Notes: a model not told the origin generated them from the letters alone. DNA of 62,281 nucleotides from Bacillota bacterium (GCA_012735535.1 JAAYHC010000068.1:1-62281), one strand, 5' to 3'. Shown: positions 1 through 9,129, numbered from the stretch's first letter. Numbers and translations are program-made.

Positions 1-120
1 GCCTAGCTTAGGGTACTCTACGAAACCCTGGGTGATAGCTCTACGGAACCTCAGCGGCTTCAGCACAGCTTTATGAACACCAATTGTGGCGAGGTCTCTC
101 GCCTACTAAAGCTTGACGCG
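1..120. other. Unassigned left edge, possibly structured
   Basis: No gene is recognised here. CTCTACG occurs twice (16-22 and 39-45), and a perfect 6-bp hairpin, GGCGAG/CTCGCC, lies at 88-103 without a T-tract. One plus frame is open from base 2 to a TGA at 74-76, and one minus frame is also open across the first 80 bases. Either could be the end of a gene cut by the window edge. It does not resemble tmRNA, SRP RNA, RNase P RNA or rRNA ends that I know. Confidence 0.2.
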
Positions 121-140
121 TACCAAAGCCGAAAATCAGT

Positions 141-169
141 TTGACAAAATCAATAATACCTTGTAAAAT
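141..169 (+). promoter_or_regulatory. Sigma-A promoter of tRNA-Tyr
   Basis: A perfect -35 (TTGACA, 141-146) is followed by a 17-bp spacer and TAAAAT (164-169). The tRNA begins 13 bases after the -10, as expected for a monocistronic tRNA promoter. Confidence 0.85.
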
Positions 170-181
170 TAATTCTTGTGT

Positions 182-267
182 GGAGGGATTCCCGAGCTGG
201 CCAAAGGGGGCAGACTGTAAATCTGCTGGCAATGCCTTCGAAGGTTCGAATCCTTCTCCCTCCACCA
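182..267 (+). tRNA. tRNA-Tyr (GUA)
   Basis: This is a class II tRNA with an encoded CCA end. The acceptor stem pairs GGAGGGA (182-188) with TCCCTCC (257-263), discriminator A. The anticodon stem GCAGA/TCTGC encloses loop CTGTAAA, giving anticodon GTA. A long variable arm (TGGC-AAT-GCC) precedes the T arm (GGTTCGAATCC). It has its own promoter upstream and a rho-independent terminator downstream. Confidence 0.96.
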
Positions 268-279
268 GTTTGTACTTAT

Positions 280-310
280 AACCCGGTCTGTTGACCAGGG
301 TTTTTTTATT
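280..310 (+). terminator. Terminator after tRNA-Tyr
   Basis: The stem AACCC-GGTC / GACC-(A)-GGGTT with a TGTT loop is followed by seven T and further T-rich sequence. Its T-tract overlaps the last codons of the convergent membrane-protein gene. Confidence 0.85.
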
Positions 311-722
311 TTAAATTTACTCCGACCATTCCGGCCAGTGTCCCGATGACCGCCGCCCCGCCGAGCCCAAGTAATCCGCTCTGTAGTTCGGCGGCCTGTA
401 AACCGGCGCGACCAAGGCCGAGTGCCCAGGATAACAGTCCGTATAACACACCAACCGACAGCCCGACCAACCAACCATGTTCACCCAGCGAGCGACTCGC
501 ATAGACTCCGCCGATCGCGATACTCAGATAATTGATTAGCAATAGCCCGGTTGGGCCGAGTTTGAGCCAGTTTGTGCCGACCAAAATGATGGAGATTATT
601 AGGCTGGCTACTACGGCAGCGGCGATGGCGATGGCTAGACCTTTGACGGTGGCTGTCAGCACTGAACCTTTCTGCTGAGACTTGTGAGCTTTGCTCCCGC
701 CCGCTTCGATTTTAAAACGCAT
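306..722 (-). CDS. TIGR04086-type small membrane protein
   Basis: A protein of about 138 residues with a basic N-terminus (MRFKIEAGG...) and four hydrophobic segments (roughly residues 26-50, 58-76, 84-102 and 114-136). The pattern resembles the TIGR04086 family of Firmicute membrane proteins, whose function is unknown. The start chosen is the ATG at 720-722, which has GGGGAGGG seven bases upstream; an in-frame start 24 bases earlier lacks a good SD. It follows the TPR gene with a 78-base gap, so it may be cotranscribed. Family assignment is by pattern only. Confidence 0.7.
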   Translation of the reverse strand: MRFKIEAGGSKAHKSQQKGSVLTATVKGLAIAIAAAVVASLIISIILVGTNWLKLGPTGLLLINYLSIAIGGVYASRSLGEHGWLVGLSVGVLYGLLSWALGLGRAGLQAAELQSGLLGLGGAAVIGTLAGMVGVNLK

Positions 723-800
723 GGAAATCCCTCCCCTAAGGTGCATTGCCTCATATCAAAGGTTATTCCATGGTTTACTCGAAGATGACCGGGGGGTTAG

Positions 801-1478
801 TTAGCGAAAGATTTTTTTGATCGCACCTGGTGCTTTGGCGAATTCGGCCAGAGCTTTGAGATAGTGCCCTTGTTCGTAATAGGCCAAGCCTAGCAAGAGA
901 TGGGTATACTGATTATTAGGTTGGAGACGGAGCGATTTTTGCAACCGCACCACCGCGACATCAAGTTGGCCGCACTGATACAGCGAGAACCCTTGGTAAT
1001 TCAACGGCCAAGGATTGAGCGGATCGAGTTCGATCACTCGGTCAAAAGCTTTGACCGAGTTGGGGTAGTCCTTGTCGACATAATACGCAAAGGCTAGAAA
1101 AGTCTGGATTAGCAGATCATTCTCATATTCTGGTTTCCCACCGTAGCGCTCGACGATGACTCTGGCATAACTGTCATCAGCTCCGAGACTGGTAAGGGTC
1201 TCAAAGGTCTCCATGCTCTCTTCTACCCTACCCAGCATCGCTTGGGCGGTAGCCAATCTGAACTGGTGATCTAAGTTGTTTGGATCCGTCTCGAGGAGTT
1301 GACGAGCGGTATGCAGCTGGGTCAACCAGAACGATTCTTCTGCTGCCGCTGTTTCTACAAAGGCGATGGGAATAAAAAAGAACGCCATAGCGGCTAAGAG
1401 CAGGCCGAGTAGGCCTGCCCATAGCCAACTATGCGCTGAATGACGTCTATTTAGCAAGTGCAATATCCTTCGGAACAA
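801..1478 (-). CDS. Membrane-anchored TPR protein
   Basis: This 225-residue protein has a basic N-terminus, one hydrophobic segment (about residues 18-40) acting as anchor or uncleaved signal, and then tetratricopeptide repeats. Clear units lie near 50-80, 115-150, 154-183 and 188-218 (for example the DPLNPWPLNYQGFSLYQCGQ repeat). It probably scaffolds protein contacts at the outer membrane face; no partner can be named. The start is TTG 1476-1478 with SD AAGGTGG nine bases upstream; another TTG at 1457 also has an SD-like GAAGGA. The gene lies 18 bases after the EF-G paralogue. Confidence 0.7.
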   Translation of the reverse strand: MFRRILHLLNRRHSAHSWLWAGLLGLLLAAMAFFFIPIAFVETAAAEESFWLTQLHTARQLLETDPNNLDHQFRLATAQAMLGRVEESMETFETLTSLGADDSYARVIVERYGGKPEYENDLLIQTFLAFAYYVDKDYPNSVKAFDRVIELDPLNPWPLNYQGFSLYQCGQLDVAVVRLQKSLRLQPNNQYTHLLLGLAYYEQGHYLKALAEFAKAPGAIKKIFR

Positions 1479-1496
1479 ATAAATAGTACCACCTTA

Positions 1497-3536
1497 TCAA
1501 GAGGCTTCTTCTTTATTGGCCTTTGCTTCGGCAATGATCTGTTCTGCGATTTGGGCCGGAACCTCCTCATAATGGTCAAACTCAGTGGTAAAGCTGCCAC
1601 GGGCCTGTGTGATCGAGCGCAGGTCGATCGCGTAGCGGAACATCTCGGCTTGGGGCACGAGAGCTTTGATGACCTGATACCCATTACGCGGTTCCATACC
1701 CAGTATTTTGCCGCGTTTCTTATTGAGGTCGCCCATCACATCGCCCATGTATTCCTCGGGCACGGTAATTTCAGCCTTGACGATTGGCTCCAACAATGTG
1801 GGCCGCGCATCCATGAAGCCTTTCTTGAAGGCCATGGAAGCAGCAATCTTAAAGGCCATTTCCGAGGAGTCAACACTATGATATGAGCCGTCATAGAGGG
1901 TCACCCGCACGCCGGTGACCGGATAACCGGCTAAAACGCCTTCGTCCATGGTTTCCAGGATGCCTTTTTCCACAGCCGGAATATACTGTTTCGGTACTGC
2001 TCCACCAAATATTTTATCAACAAATTCGAAACGCTGTCCATCATAGAGGGGTTCCATTTCGATCCAGACATGGCCATATTGACCACGGCCACCGGATTGC
2101 TTTTTGTGCTTACCCTCCACTTTTACGCTGCCGCGGATCGTTTCTTTATAGCTAACCCGGGGCGTCTTGAGCTCGACCTCCGCGCCAAATTTCTTTTTCA
2201 GACGGCTCATGATAACTTCGAGATGCAACTCTCCCATTCCGGAGGCGATGAGCTGACCTGTCTCGACATTTTTGTGGACGGTGAAGGTCGGATCCTCCTC
2301 GGCCAAGCGGTTGAGGCCGGTGCCGACTTTGTCCTCATCACCTTTGGCTTTCGGATGGACCGCCATCGACAAAACTGGGGCCGGGAACTCAATTTTGGGC
2401 AGTTCGATTGGCTTATCTTTGCTTGATAGTGTGTCACCGGTTACGGTCTCCTGTAGCTTAGCCACAGCTCCGATATCGCCGGCTTCCAATTCGGTTACCG
2501 GTTTTTGCTCTTTGCCGTAGATGAGCATTAGCTGGCCAATGCGCTCTTCTTTGCCTCTGTTTTTGTTGTAAACATGTGAATCGGACTTCAAAGTTCCGGA
2601 GTAGACCTTCAAGAGCGAAAGCTTACCGACATATGGGTCGGCCATCGTCTTGAACACAAAGGCTGCAAGTGGGCCGTTAGGATCGGCTTTGAGATCGGAC
2701 TTAGAATCCAATGGCGATGGGAAGTAATTGACGATCGCGTCCAAGAGGGCCGGCACGCCGGTAGTATCGGTGCCACAAGCGAAGAAGATCGGAATCAGAG
2801 CATCGGCGAGGATCCCCGAATGAAAAGCCTTGATCAGTTCGTCAACACTCAGCGCCTCTCCTTCGAAGTACTTCTCCATTAAAGCATCATCTGTTGAGGC
2901 CACCGCTTCAACCAGCATCTCGCGGTAGGTGGTGATCTCATCGGTTTCGGCGACATCGGTCCGTTCGACCTGATCTTTCTTGTTGGTGACCAGTTGCATC
3001 CGTAATAAATCAATGATGCCGGTAAAATTCTCCCCAGTACCCGCCGGAATTTGGACCGGAACGGCCCCAGGTCCGAAATGCTTGCGGATCTCGTCGATTA
3101 ACTTGGCGTAATTAACATTTTCGCGATTGACTTTGGTGACCACGATTGCTTTTGGTAGTTGATAGTCATTAGCATAAGCGGTGACTTTCTCTGTACCAAC
3201 CTGCACTCCGCTGGTGGCGTCGATTACGATCACAGCCATGTCAGCGACTCGGAGTGCACTCAAAACCTCACCGACAAAATCGAAGTAGCCCGGCGTATCG
3301 AGGATATTGATCTTGCAATCCTTCCAGAAGCAAGGGGCCACCGCCGCATTAATTGAAATAACTCGCTTCTGCTCCTCCTGATCATGATCCATCGTGGTGG
3401 TACCGTCTTCGACTCTGCCCAGCCGGTCTATCCCGCCGCTGACATAAAGCATAGCTTCGGCCAAGGTCGTTTTACCCGATCCACCATGGCCAACTAAGGC
3501 TATGTTACGCAGTTTAGCCGTTGGAACTTTTTTCAC
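1497..3536 (-). CDS. EF-G-like translation GTPase (EF-G2 type)
   Basis: A translation-factor GTPase of about 679 residues with the EF-G layout: G domain, domain II (about 290-380), then domains III-V. The G1 motif is GHGGSGKT rather than the AHxDxGKT of canonical EF-G, and G3 is DTPGYFDF, with Tyr in place of the catalytic His of PGHVDF. Both fit the EF-G2/FusA2 group. G4 reads TKVN (codons about 3126-3137) instead of NKxD. The GTG at 3534-3536 is chosen because GGAGG lies eight bases upstream; the TTG six bases earlier touches the SD. It overlaps the udg stop by 23 bases. Its role (stress or alternative translocation) is inferred. Confidence 0.88.
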   Translation of the reverse strand: MKKVPTAKLRNIALVGHGGSGKTTLAEAMLYVSGGIDRLGRVEDGTTTMDHDQEEQKRVISINAAVAPCFWKDCKINILDTPGYFDFVGEVLSALRVADMAVIVIDATSGVQVGTEKVTAYANDYQLPKAIVVTKVNRENVNYAKLIDEIRKHFGPGAVPVQIPAGTGENFTGIIDLLRMQLVTNKKDQVERTDVAETDEITTYREMLVEAVASTDDALMEKYFEGEALSVDELIKAFHSGILADALIPIFFACGTDTTGVPALLDAIVNYFPSPLDSKSDLKADPNGPLAAFVFKTMADPYVGKLSLLKVYSGTLKSDSHVYNKNRGKEERIGQLMLIYGKEQKPVTELEAGDIGAVAKLQETVTGDTLSSKDKPIELPKIEFPAPVLSMAVHPKAKGDEDKVGTGLNRLAEEDPTFTVHKNVETGQLIASGMGELHLEVIMSRLKKKFGAEVELKTPRVSYKETIRGSVKVEGKHKKQSGGRGQYGHVWIEMEPLYDGQRFEFVDKIFGGAVPKQYIPAVEKGILETMDEGVLAGYPVTGVRVTLYDGSYHSVDSSEMAFKIAASMAFKKGFMDARPTLLEPIVKAEITVPEEYMGDVMGDLNKKRGKILGMEPRNGYQVIKALVPQAEMFRYAIDLRSITQARGSFTTEFDHYEEVPAQIAEQIIAEAKANKEEAS

Positions 3537-4095
3537 TGACAACTCCTCCTTTTACTCTAGCAATTACCTGTTTAAGATCTTCCCACACGGGGCGTTTCTT
3601 ACTTGGGTCGCGTAATAAAGCCGCCGGATGAAAAGTTAACATCACCGGAATGCCTTGAAAGGTAAACCAGTTGCCGCGTGAGCGTGTGATACTGATGCTT
3701 TGGCTGATCAAGTGTCTGGCGGCTGTCGAACCGAGGGCGATAATAATCCGGGGTGAAACCAGAGCAATTTGCTGCTCCAGCCAGTACATGCAAGCTTGGC
3801 CTTCACTGATGGTCGGGACACGGTTTTGGGGGGGACGACATTTGACAATGTTGGCAATATAGACATCCGTGCGTTTCCAGCCGCAGGCAGCAATCATTTT
3901 ATCCAACAGTTGACCGGCCGGACCGACAAAGGGTCTTCCCTGTTGGTCTTCGTGAAAGCCGGGACCTTCGCCGATAAACATAATCTCGGCGTGAGGATTA
4001 CCTTCTCCGAAAACAACTTTCGAAGCTGTCGCCCGCAGACCGCAGCGATTACACTTGGAGACAACCAGTTCTAATTCTGTTAGGGATGTATACAC
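3514..4095 (-). CDS. Type-4 uracil-DNA glycosylase (Fe-S)
   Basis: This family removes uracil from DNA. At 193 residues it matches the usual family-4 length. Visible motifs are the iron-sulphur cysteines CNRC (15-18), VKCRPP and ACMYW, the water-activating motif GEGPGFHED near residue 42, and FHPAALLRD near the C-terminus. Start is GTG with a strong GAGGAGGGG SD six bases upstream. The 3' end overlaps the EF-G-like gene by 23 bases, suggesting translational coupling. The family occurs both in thermophiles and in many anaerobes, so it does not fix growth temperature. Confidence 0.9.
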   Translation of the reverse strand: MYTSLTELELVVSKCNRCGLRATASKVVFGEGNPHAEIMFIGEGPGFHEDQQGRPFVGPAGQLLDKMIAACGWKRTDVYIANIVKCRPPQNRVPTISEGQACMYWLEQQIALVSPRIIIALGSTAARHLISQSISITRSRGNWFTFQGIPVMLTFHPAALLRDPSKKRPVWEDLKQVIARVKGGVVSEKSSNG

Positions 4096-4123
4096 AAAAC
4101 ACCCCTCCTCAAATTACCACTCA

Positions 4124-5554
4124 TTAGTTAGGGAAAAGGTAGGCCGTTTCCTTTAACCAATAAGTTGTGAAGTTAAACATACTCTCGGCCAACGGCAAGG
4201 AGAGTGAAAAGATACCGTTGATCTTTTTCAGTCCTCCGGGAAGTTTGACTGGGACACCATTAAAATAGGCGACCTGATCAACATCGTTCAAAACTATGAA
4301 GACGGTTTCCGTACTCAAATAAGCAAATCCGCTGATTGGATCAAAGTTCAACGACATCCCGAAGAGAGAAGCCATTTGCCGGAGAGGAATCCAGATCTCA
4401 CCTCTGTGAATCAGAAACTCAAGTTTCCGGAAGCTGAGTCCGCTTTGGTTGAAGTAAATGCGGAGTTCATCGGGGCGGTACTCGACCAGGCGAAGGGCAA
4501 TGCCCTGGGCATCCCATGCTAAAAGAGAGGGCTCGGCAGGAGTGAAGAGTTGCCAGCCGCTCTGCTTGACTTTGACTGTCGCGTGCGGTTGAGGCGCTCC
4601 ACTTCTGGAGAGGGGCCAAATTAATAGAGTACCGCGAATCTCCCCCGCTAAAGCCGGGCGCTGACTTTGCGGCAATACCAGATAGGTGAGTTGCTGAATT
4701 ATGCCTGGTACCTCTTCGTACTTCCATTTTTCAATGTATGAGCCGCGATACCATTCAAAAGCATATAAAAGTCCCGCCGGACTCGCCACAACCAACTCTT
4801 CCGCCCGGTCATTGTCGAGGTCCACCAAATAGCTGCTGGAAATCCCGCCCCAGGGGAAGTTGGTCCAAACCGGTTTGAGCTGAGCTTTACCCGGTGAATA
4901 TATCTGTAGTTCGGCTCGGTTAACAACTAGGGCGAAATCCGACTCTCCGTCGAGGTCGAAGTCTCCGGAGCCAATATAGTAAAGCTGCGAACCTTTGAGA
5001 TGGTTAGATGTCCAGAGGGTTTCCGGATGAACGCCGTTCCAGCGGAAGATACTTAACGAACCGTCTTCAGTTATCGCGAGAATTAGTCTGAAGGGAAAAC
5101 CTGAGATTTTAAGGGAATCAAGACTGGCTACTTTCGACCAGAGGTAGACGCGAGTGTATGATTTCCAGAACTCGCCTGCCGACCATCCGATGACATCGAG
5201 GATCCCGATGTCATCGTAGGCTACAATGACCTCGTAGATGCCGTCACCATCCAAGTCGGCCAATTTGAGTGCGCTCACGGCAGCTTCAAAAGTAACTTCT
5301 TCCCAGAGCTGAAAAGCGCCGTCATCCGCGCGGTCATAAATGCGCACAGCATTATCATTGGCAAAGACCCATTTGGCCCTGCCATCGCCGGTTAGGTCAG
5401 CTTGCCCGCCAAAGAGGACTGCCCCCTGTTCAGGCAGGGGACTACCTGGCTGTACCTGGAAAAAATACTCCGGTTCGGCTGCCAGACCAGGAGAAACGAA
5501 CAAACCAACAGCAAGTAAAGATAAAAGAAAAATCTTATATGGTAAATATTTCAA
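4124..5554 (-). CDS. Secreted FG-GAP propeller / stalk-domain protein
   Basis: An exported protein of about 476 residues. A signal peptide (KYLPYKIFLLSLLAVGLF..., ending near GLAA) is followed by FG-GAP/VCBS-like repeats with calcium-loop signatures (DLTGDGRAKW, DLDGDGIYEV, DFDLDGESDF, DLDNDRAEEL), typical of beta-propellers. The last ~100 residues (GEIWIPLRQMASLFGM...) look like a copper-amine-oxidase N-terminal 'stalk' domain, common on Clostridia surface proteins. The start is TTG 5552-5554, with AAGGATGG seven bases upstream; an upstream in-frame start would put 17 residues before the signal peptide. Ligand unknown. Confidence 0.75.
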   Translation of the reverse strand: MKYLPYKIFLLSLLAVGLFVSPGLAAEPEYFFQVQPGSPLPEQGAVLFGGQADLTGDGRAKWVFANDNAVRIYDRADDGAFQLWEEVTFEAAVSALKLADLDGDGIYEVIVAYDDIGILDVIGWSAGEFWKSYTRVYLWSKVASLDSLKISGFPFRLILAITEDGSLSIFRWNGVHPETLWTSNHLKGSQLYYIGSGDFDLDGESDFALVVNRAELQIYSPGKAQLKPVWTNFPWGGISSSYLVDLDNDRAEELVVASPAGLLYAFEWYRGSYIEKWKYEEVPGIIQQLTYLVLPQSQRPALAGEIRGTLLIWPLSRSGAPQPHATVKVKQSGWQLFTPAEPSLLAWDAQGIALRLVEYRPDELRIYFNQSGLSFRKLEFLIHRGEIWIPLRQMASLFGMSLNFDPISGFAYLSTETVFIVLNDVDQVAYFNGVPVKLPGGLKKINGIFSLSLPLAESMFNFTTYWLKETAYLFPN

Positions 5555-5680
5555 GAAATACCATCCTTCGGCGATGTTCAAGGTTAGATAATAATATTCT
5601 TCCACAGCGCCCTAGCTATTCCTGCCTAGGCCTTTGGTGGCGCAAATGCCAATCCAATTGCCGGTGAAATAAAAGTGAAT

Positions 5681-5715
5681 AAAAAAAGAGCCCTCACCGA
5701 TCAGGTGAAAGCTCT
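5681..5715 (-). terminator. Terminator after tRNA-Pro(GGG)
   Basis: On the minus strand AGAGCTTTCACC and GGTGAGGGCTCT form a 12-bp stem with one mismatch, followed by seven T. It lies just downstream of the tRNA-Pro gene. Confidence 0.85.
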
Positions 5716-5730
5716 GTAGAAACAATAAAA

Positions 5731-5808
5731 TGGTCGGGGCGACTGGATTCGAACCAGCGGCCTTTTGACCCCCAGTCAAACGCGCTAACCAAGCTGCGCC
5801 ACGCCCCG
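5731..5808 (-). tRNA. tRNA-Pro (GGG)
   Basis: A cloverleaf with encoded CCA. The acceptor stem pairs CGGGGCG with CGCCCCG, discriminator A. The anticodon stem TTTGA/TCAAA encloses CTGGGGG, giving anticodon GGG with G37, as usual for proline tRNAs. The T arm is CTGGTTCGAATCCAG. A second proline tRNA with anticodon CGG lies at 60428-60504; their acceptor stems are identical. Confidence 0.96.
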
Positions 5809-5819
5809 ACGCAAAGTCC

Positions 5820-5848
5820 ATTATATCAAACAAACTACAGCAGGTCAA
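5820..5848 (-). promoter_or_regulatory. Sigma-A promoter of tRNA-Pro(GGG)
   Basis: TTGACC (5843-5848), a 17-bp spacer and TATAAT (5820-5825) on the minus strand. The -35 and most of the spacer are inside the last codons of lysC. Confidence 0.85.
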
Positions 5849-7088
5849 CCGGTGACGGCGGCAACTCCGAGGGGTCTTGATCTAATTTGAAGGCGCTATG
5901 AATTGCGCGGACCGCATCCTGGACCCGTGCACGATCAATTAGACAAGAGATCCGGATCTCGGAGGTGCTGATAACTTGAATGTTAATCCCGGCCGAGCTC
6001 AGCGCTTTAAACATCAGCGCAGCAACGCCGGGGTTGGTGACCATCCCGGCTCCGATAACCGACACTTTCGCTACCGAATCATCGCAGTGCAATCCCTGGG
6101 CCCCCAACTCATCAATCAGCCCTTCAATAATGTGGACAGCCTGGCGGGTATCATCCGAGGAAATGGTGAACAGGAGGTCGGTAACGGTCTCGGCTTTTGT
6201 GCTTTGCACAATCATATCCACGTTGATCCGGGCTTTGGCTAAAGCTTCAAAGATTGTATAAGCAACGCCCGGACGATCCGGCACGCCGATCACCGTGATT
6301 TTGGTTACGTTGCAATCATGAGTAACTGCACTTACATACATCTCGCGTTCCATATCCGAAACCTCCTTAACCATTGTACCGGGATGATCATTAAAGCTCG
6401 ATCTAACCGTGATTGGCATTCGATATTGGGCGGCAAACTCAACAGCCCGCGGTTGTAATACCACAGCTCCCGAACTAGCCATCTCCAGCATCTCTCCATA
6501 AGAGACAACGGACATTTTACGGGCTTCCGGCAAGATGCGCGGATCAGCCGTATAGACGCCATCAACATCGGTGAAGATTTCACAGACATCAGCCTGGAGA
6601 GCGACGGCTAAGGCAACTGCGGATGTATCGGAGCCGCCGCGGCCGAGGGTGGTGATATCCCCCATCTCATTGATGCCTTGAAAGCCGGCGACGATGACAA
6701 TCTGATCGGCTTCAAGCTCTTTTTGAATGCGGTGAACATCAATGCCTTTAATCTTGGCTTTACCATGTAGGTTTTCGGTTTGCACCCCGGCCTGCCAACC
6801 TGTGAGAGAAACGGCGGTATGACCATAACTTTGGATGGCGATGGCCAACAGGGAAATGGAGATCTGTTCTCCGGTTGACAGGAGCATATCCAACTCCCGT
6901 GGGGTCGGATCGGGGGTAATTTCATGCACCATTTTAATCAGGTCGTCAGTCATATCTCCCATCGCACTAACCACAACCACGACCTGGTGGCCTTGGTCTT
7001 TGGCATTGCAGACCCGTTGAGCGACGGCCTTGATTCGTTCAATATTGCGGACGGAACTTCCGCCGAATTTTTGGACTATTAAGCTCAC
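5835..7088 (-). CDS. lysC: Aspartate kinase
   Basis: Phosphorylates aspartate, the first step towards lysine, threonine and methionine. The 417 residues are standard for the monofunctional class with a kinase domain (KFGGSSV at 7-13; FTDVDGVYTADPR near 175) and two C-terminal ACT domains (about 265-335 and 345-410) for feedback control. The GTG start overlaps the thrB stop (GTGA), so it is coupled to the threonine operon. This context suggests threonine-responsive control, but the ACT specificity cannot be read from the sequence. Confidence 0.95.
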   Translation of the reverse strand: MSLIVQKFGGSSVRNIERIKAVAQRVCNAKDQGHQVVVVVSAMGDMTDDLIKMVHEITPDPTPRELDMLLSTGEQISISLLAIAIQSYGHTAVSLTGWQAGVQTENLHGKAKIKGIDVHRIQKELEADQIVIVAGFQGINEMGDITTLGRGGSDTSAVALAVALQADVCEIFTDVDGVYTADPRILPEARKMSVVSYGEMLEMASSGAVVLQPRAVEFAAQYRMPITVRSSFNDHPGTMVKEVSDMEREMYVSAVTHDCNVTKITVIGVPDRPGVAYTIFEALAKARINVDMIVQSTKAETVTDLLFTISSDDTRQAVHIIEGLIDELGAQGLHCDDSVAKVSVIGAGMVTNPGVAALMFKALSSAGINIQVISTSEIRISCLIDRARVQDAVRAIHSAFKLDQDPSELPPSPVDLL

Positions 7089-8065
7089 GAGGCTTCTTCC
7101 CTTCTCTCTACTTTGGTTCCGTTAGTTTCAACTTTGCTGACGATGTACTCAGCATTAAGTTGGGCATGGTCGTTAAAGGCGCGGACGATTGCTTCCCCGA
7201 TGGTTTCAGGAGCATATAGCGTCAGCGCTAAAACGCTTGGACCGGCCCCACTAATTGTAAACGCACATGATCCTGCCTGATAGGCAGCTTGCTCTACCGC
7301 GTGATAACCCGGGATTAGTTCGGCCCGGTAAGGAACATGGAGCGGGCTGTGGATCAATTTAGCCAGGAGGGAAAAGTCTTTGTTTTGCAACGCCAGTAGT
7401 AACCCACCTAGATTGGCACTGTTTGTGATCGCCTCCGCCAAACTGACCGTCGCAGGCAAGACCTTACGGGCGGCTTCCGTACTAAGCTTGATATCGGGTA
7501 TGCCAATGACAAAAGAAAGTTCTTCCGGCACCTGAAACTGCAGGGTAATCGGAGCTTGCCCCGCCTGCACGATATTGATACAGGCGCCGCCATAGAGGGC
7601 CGGTAAGACATTATCCGGATGTCCTTCGATTTTAACGGCTTCCTCTACAATATCAGTAAAGGAGATTTTCTGCTGCGCGGAAGCAGCTATCTCTCTGGCC
7701 AAACACAAAGCAGAGACGATGCAGGCCGCGCTGCTGCCTAGTCCGCGGGCCAGAGGGATTTCCACTTTTAATTGTAGCATTAACCCTTCCGGTTTCAAGC
7801 CGGCTTTAGCCAGCAGCCGTGCTAAGGCTCGATAGAAGAGTTCCAGCCCAATTTCTTGCAAGTCGGTGGCATACCGCCCGGAAAAGCTTACTGTCGTTTC
7901 CCTGGCTAGGCAAGCCTGTAAATCGGCTTCGCTGCCTGAATATTTGCTCGTCGCAGTCCAACTGGCCGAGACCGTGTTAAATAATTCTAAGGCAATTCCA
8001 ACACAGTCGAAACCGGGTCCGAAGTTTGCCGTAGTTGCCGGGGTTGTAATTGTCACACGGGGCAT
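7085..8065 (-). CDS. thrB: Homoserine kinase
   Basis: A GHMP-family kinase that makes O-phosphohomoserine from homoserine and ATP. The 326 residues carry the N-terminal substrate motif (GPGFDCVGIAL, 16-26), the ATP loop PLARGLGSSAA at 104-114, and the C-terminal FTISGAGPSVLAL motif. The ATG overlaps the thrC stop as TAATG, with GGGGGAAGAGG as SD. Third gene of hom-thrC-thrB-lysC. Confidence 0.95.
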   Translation of the reverse strand: MPRVTITTPATTANFGPGFDCVGIALELFNTVSASWTATSKYSGSEADLQACLARETTVSFSGRYATDLQEIGLELFYRALARLLAKAGLKPEGLMLQLKVEIPLARGLGSSAACIVSALCLAREIAASAQQKISFTDIVEEAVKIEGHPDNVLPALYGGACINIVQAGQAPITLQFQVPEELSFVIGIPDIKLSTEAARKVLPATVSLAEAITNSANLGGLLLALQNKDFSLLAKLIHSPLHVPYRAELIPGYHAVEQAAYQAGSCAFTISGAGPSVLALTLYAPETIGEAIVRAFNDHAQLNAEYIVSKVETNGTKVERREEAS

Positions 8066-9129
8066 TAACCTCTTCCCCCCATTACCAAATTGCGTACTGC
8101 GACGTAATCAGCTGGAGCGGTAATGATCTCCGGAGATTCTTTGATGGCATTATCCGGATCTTTGAGTCCGTGGCCGGTTAACACGCAAACAACTTTAAGT
8201 GATTGCTGATCATAGCGGTTAAAGTAGCCGCTTTTGACCAACTTGAGCAGCCCGGCTACCGAAGCTGCCGAAGCAGGTTCGCAGAAGATTCCGGTTTTTG
8301 CTGCCAAGAGTCGATAGGCTGCCAGAATTTCGGAATCGGTTACGGAGTCAATGAGGCCGCCGGATTCGTCACGCGCTTGGACCGCCCGTTGCCAACTGGC
8401 CGGATTGCCGATTCTGATCGCCGTAGCAATGGTCTCCGGGTGTTCTACCGGGTGTCCAAGCACGATCGGGGCGGCGCCGGCGGCTTGGAAACCTAGCAGC
8501 ACCGGGCGCGTTTGAACCTTGCCCGCCCGATGATACTCACAAAATCCTTGCCAATAGGCGGTGATATTGCCGGCGTTGCCGACCGGAATGCAGAGGTGGG
8601 TCGGTGCCTCGCCTAATTGGTCACAGATCTCAAAAGCGGCTGTTTTTTGGCCTTCAATCCTGTACTGGTTAACCGAGTTCACTAGAGTGATTGGTTCGTT
8701 GGCAGCTAACTCCCGCACGATATGCAAAGCGGCATCAAAGTTCCCCTCGATGGCGATGACTTTGGCGCCGTGAATGAGCGCTTGGGAGAGCTTGCCAAGA
8801 GCAATTGCTCCTTTCGGTAGTAAAACAAAACAGGCCAAGCCGGCTTTGGCCGCATACGCTGCTGCCGAGGCTGACGTATTTCCGGTTGAAGCACAGATGA
8901 CCGCTTGAGAGTCGGCCTCAACGGCTTTAGAGATCGCCATACACATGCCGCGATCCTTAAATGAACCGGTCGGATTTAGCCCCTCATATTTGAGATAAAC
9001 GCGAAACGGAAGCCCTAACTCAGTGCTCACCTCGATTAAAGGGGTATTCCCTTCTTGCAAGGTAACCACCGGGGTGTTTTCGTTCACCGGCAAATAGCTG
9101 CGATATTCTTCAATTAGGCCGCGCCACAT
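8065..9129 (-). CDS. thrC: Threonine synthase
   Basis: A PLP enzyme (fold type II) converting O-phosphohomoserine to threonine. The PLP lysine is K59 in GSFKDRG, and the phosphate-binding loop is PVGNAGNIT at 182-190. The 354 residues place it in the shorter bacterial class (Bacillus type) rather than the long E. coli type. Both the start and the stop overlap the neighbouring genes as TAATG, so hom, thrC and thrB should be translationally coupled. Confidence 0.95.
   Translation of the reverse strand: MWRGLIEEYRSYLPVNENTPVVTLQEGNTPLIEVSTELGLPFRVYLKYEGLNPTGSFKDRGMCMAISKAVEADSQAVICASTGNTSASAAAYAAKAGLACFVLLPKGAIALGKLSQALIHGAKVIAIEGNFDAALHIVRELAANEPITLVNSVNQYRIEGQKTAAFEICDQLGEAPTHLCIPVGNAGNITAYWQGFCEYHRAGKVQTRPVLLGFQAAGAAPIVLGHPVEHPETIATAIRIGNPASWQRAVQARDESGGLIDSVTDSEILAAYRLLAAKTGIFCEPASAASVAGLLKLVKSGYFNRYDQQSLKVVCVLTGHGLKDPDNAIKESPEIITAPADYVAVRNLVMGGRG

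Noticed and set aside
71-474. Open frames across the tRNA-Tyr (minus and nested)
   Set aside because: They run through the tRNA, its promoter and terminator; the protein is the usual tRNA-derived artefact.
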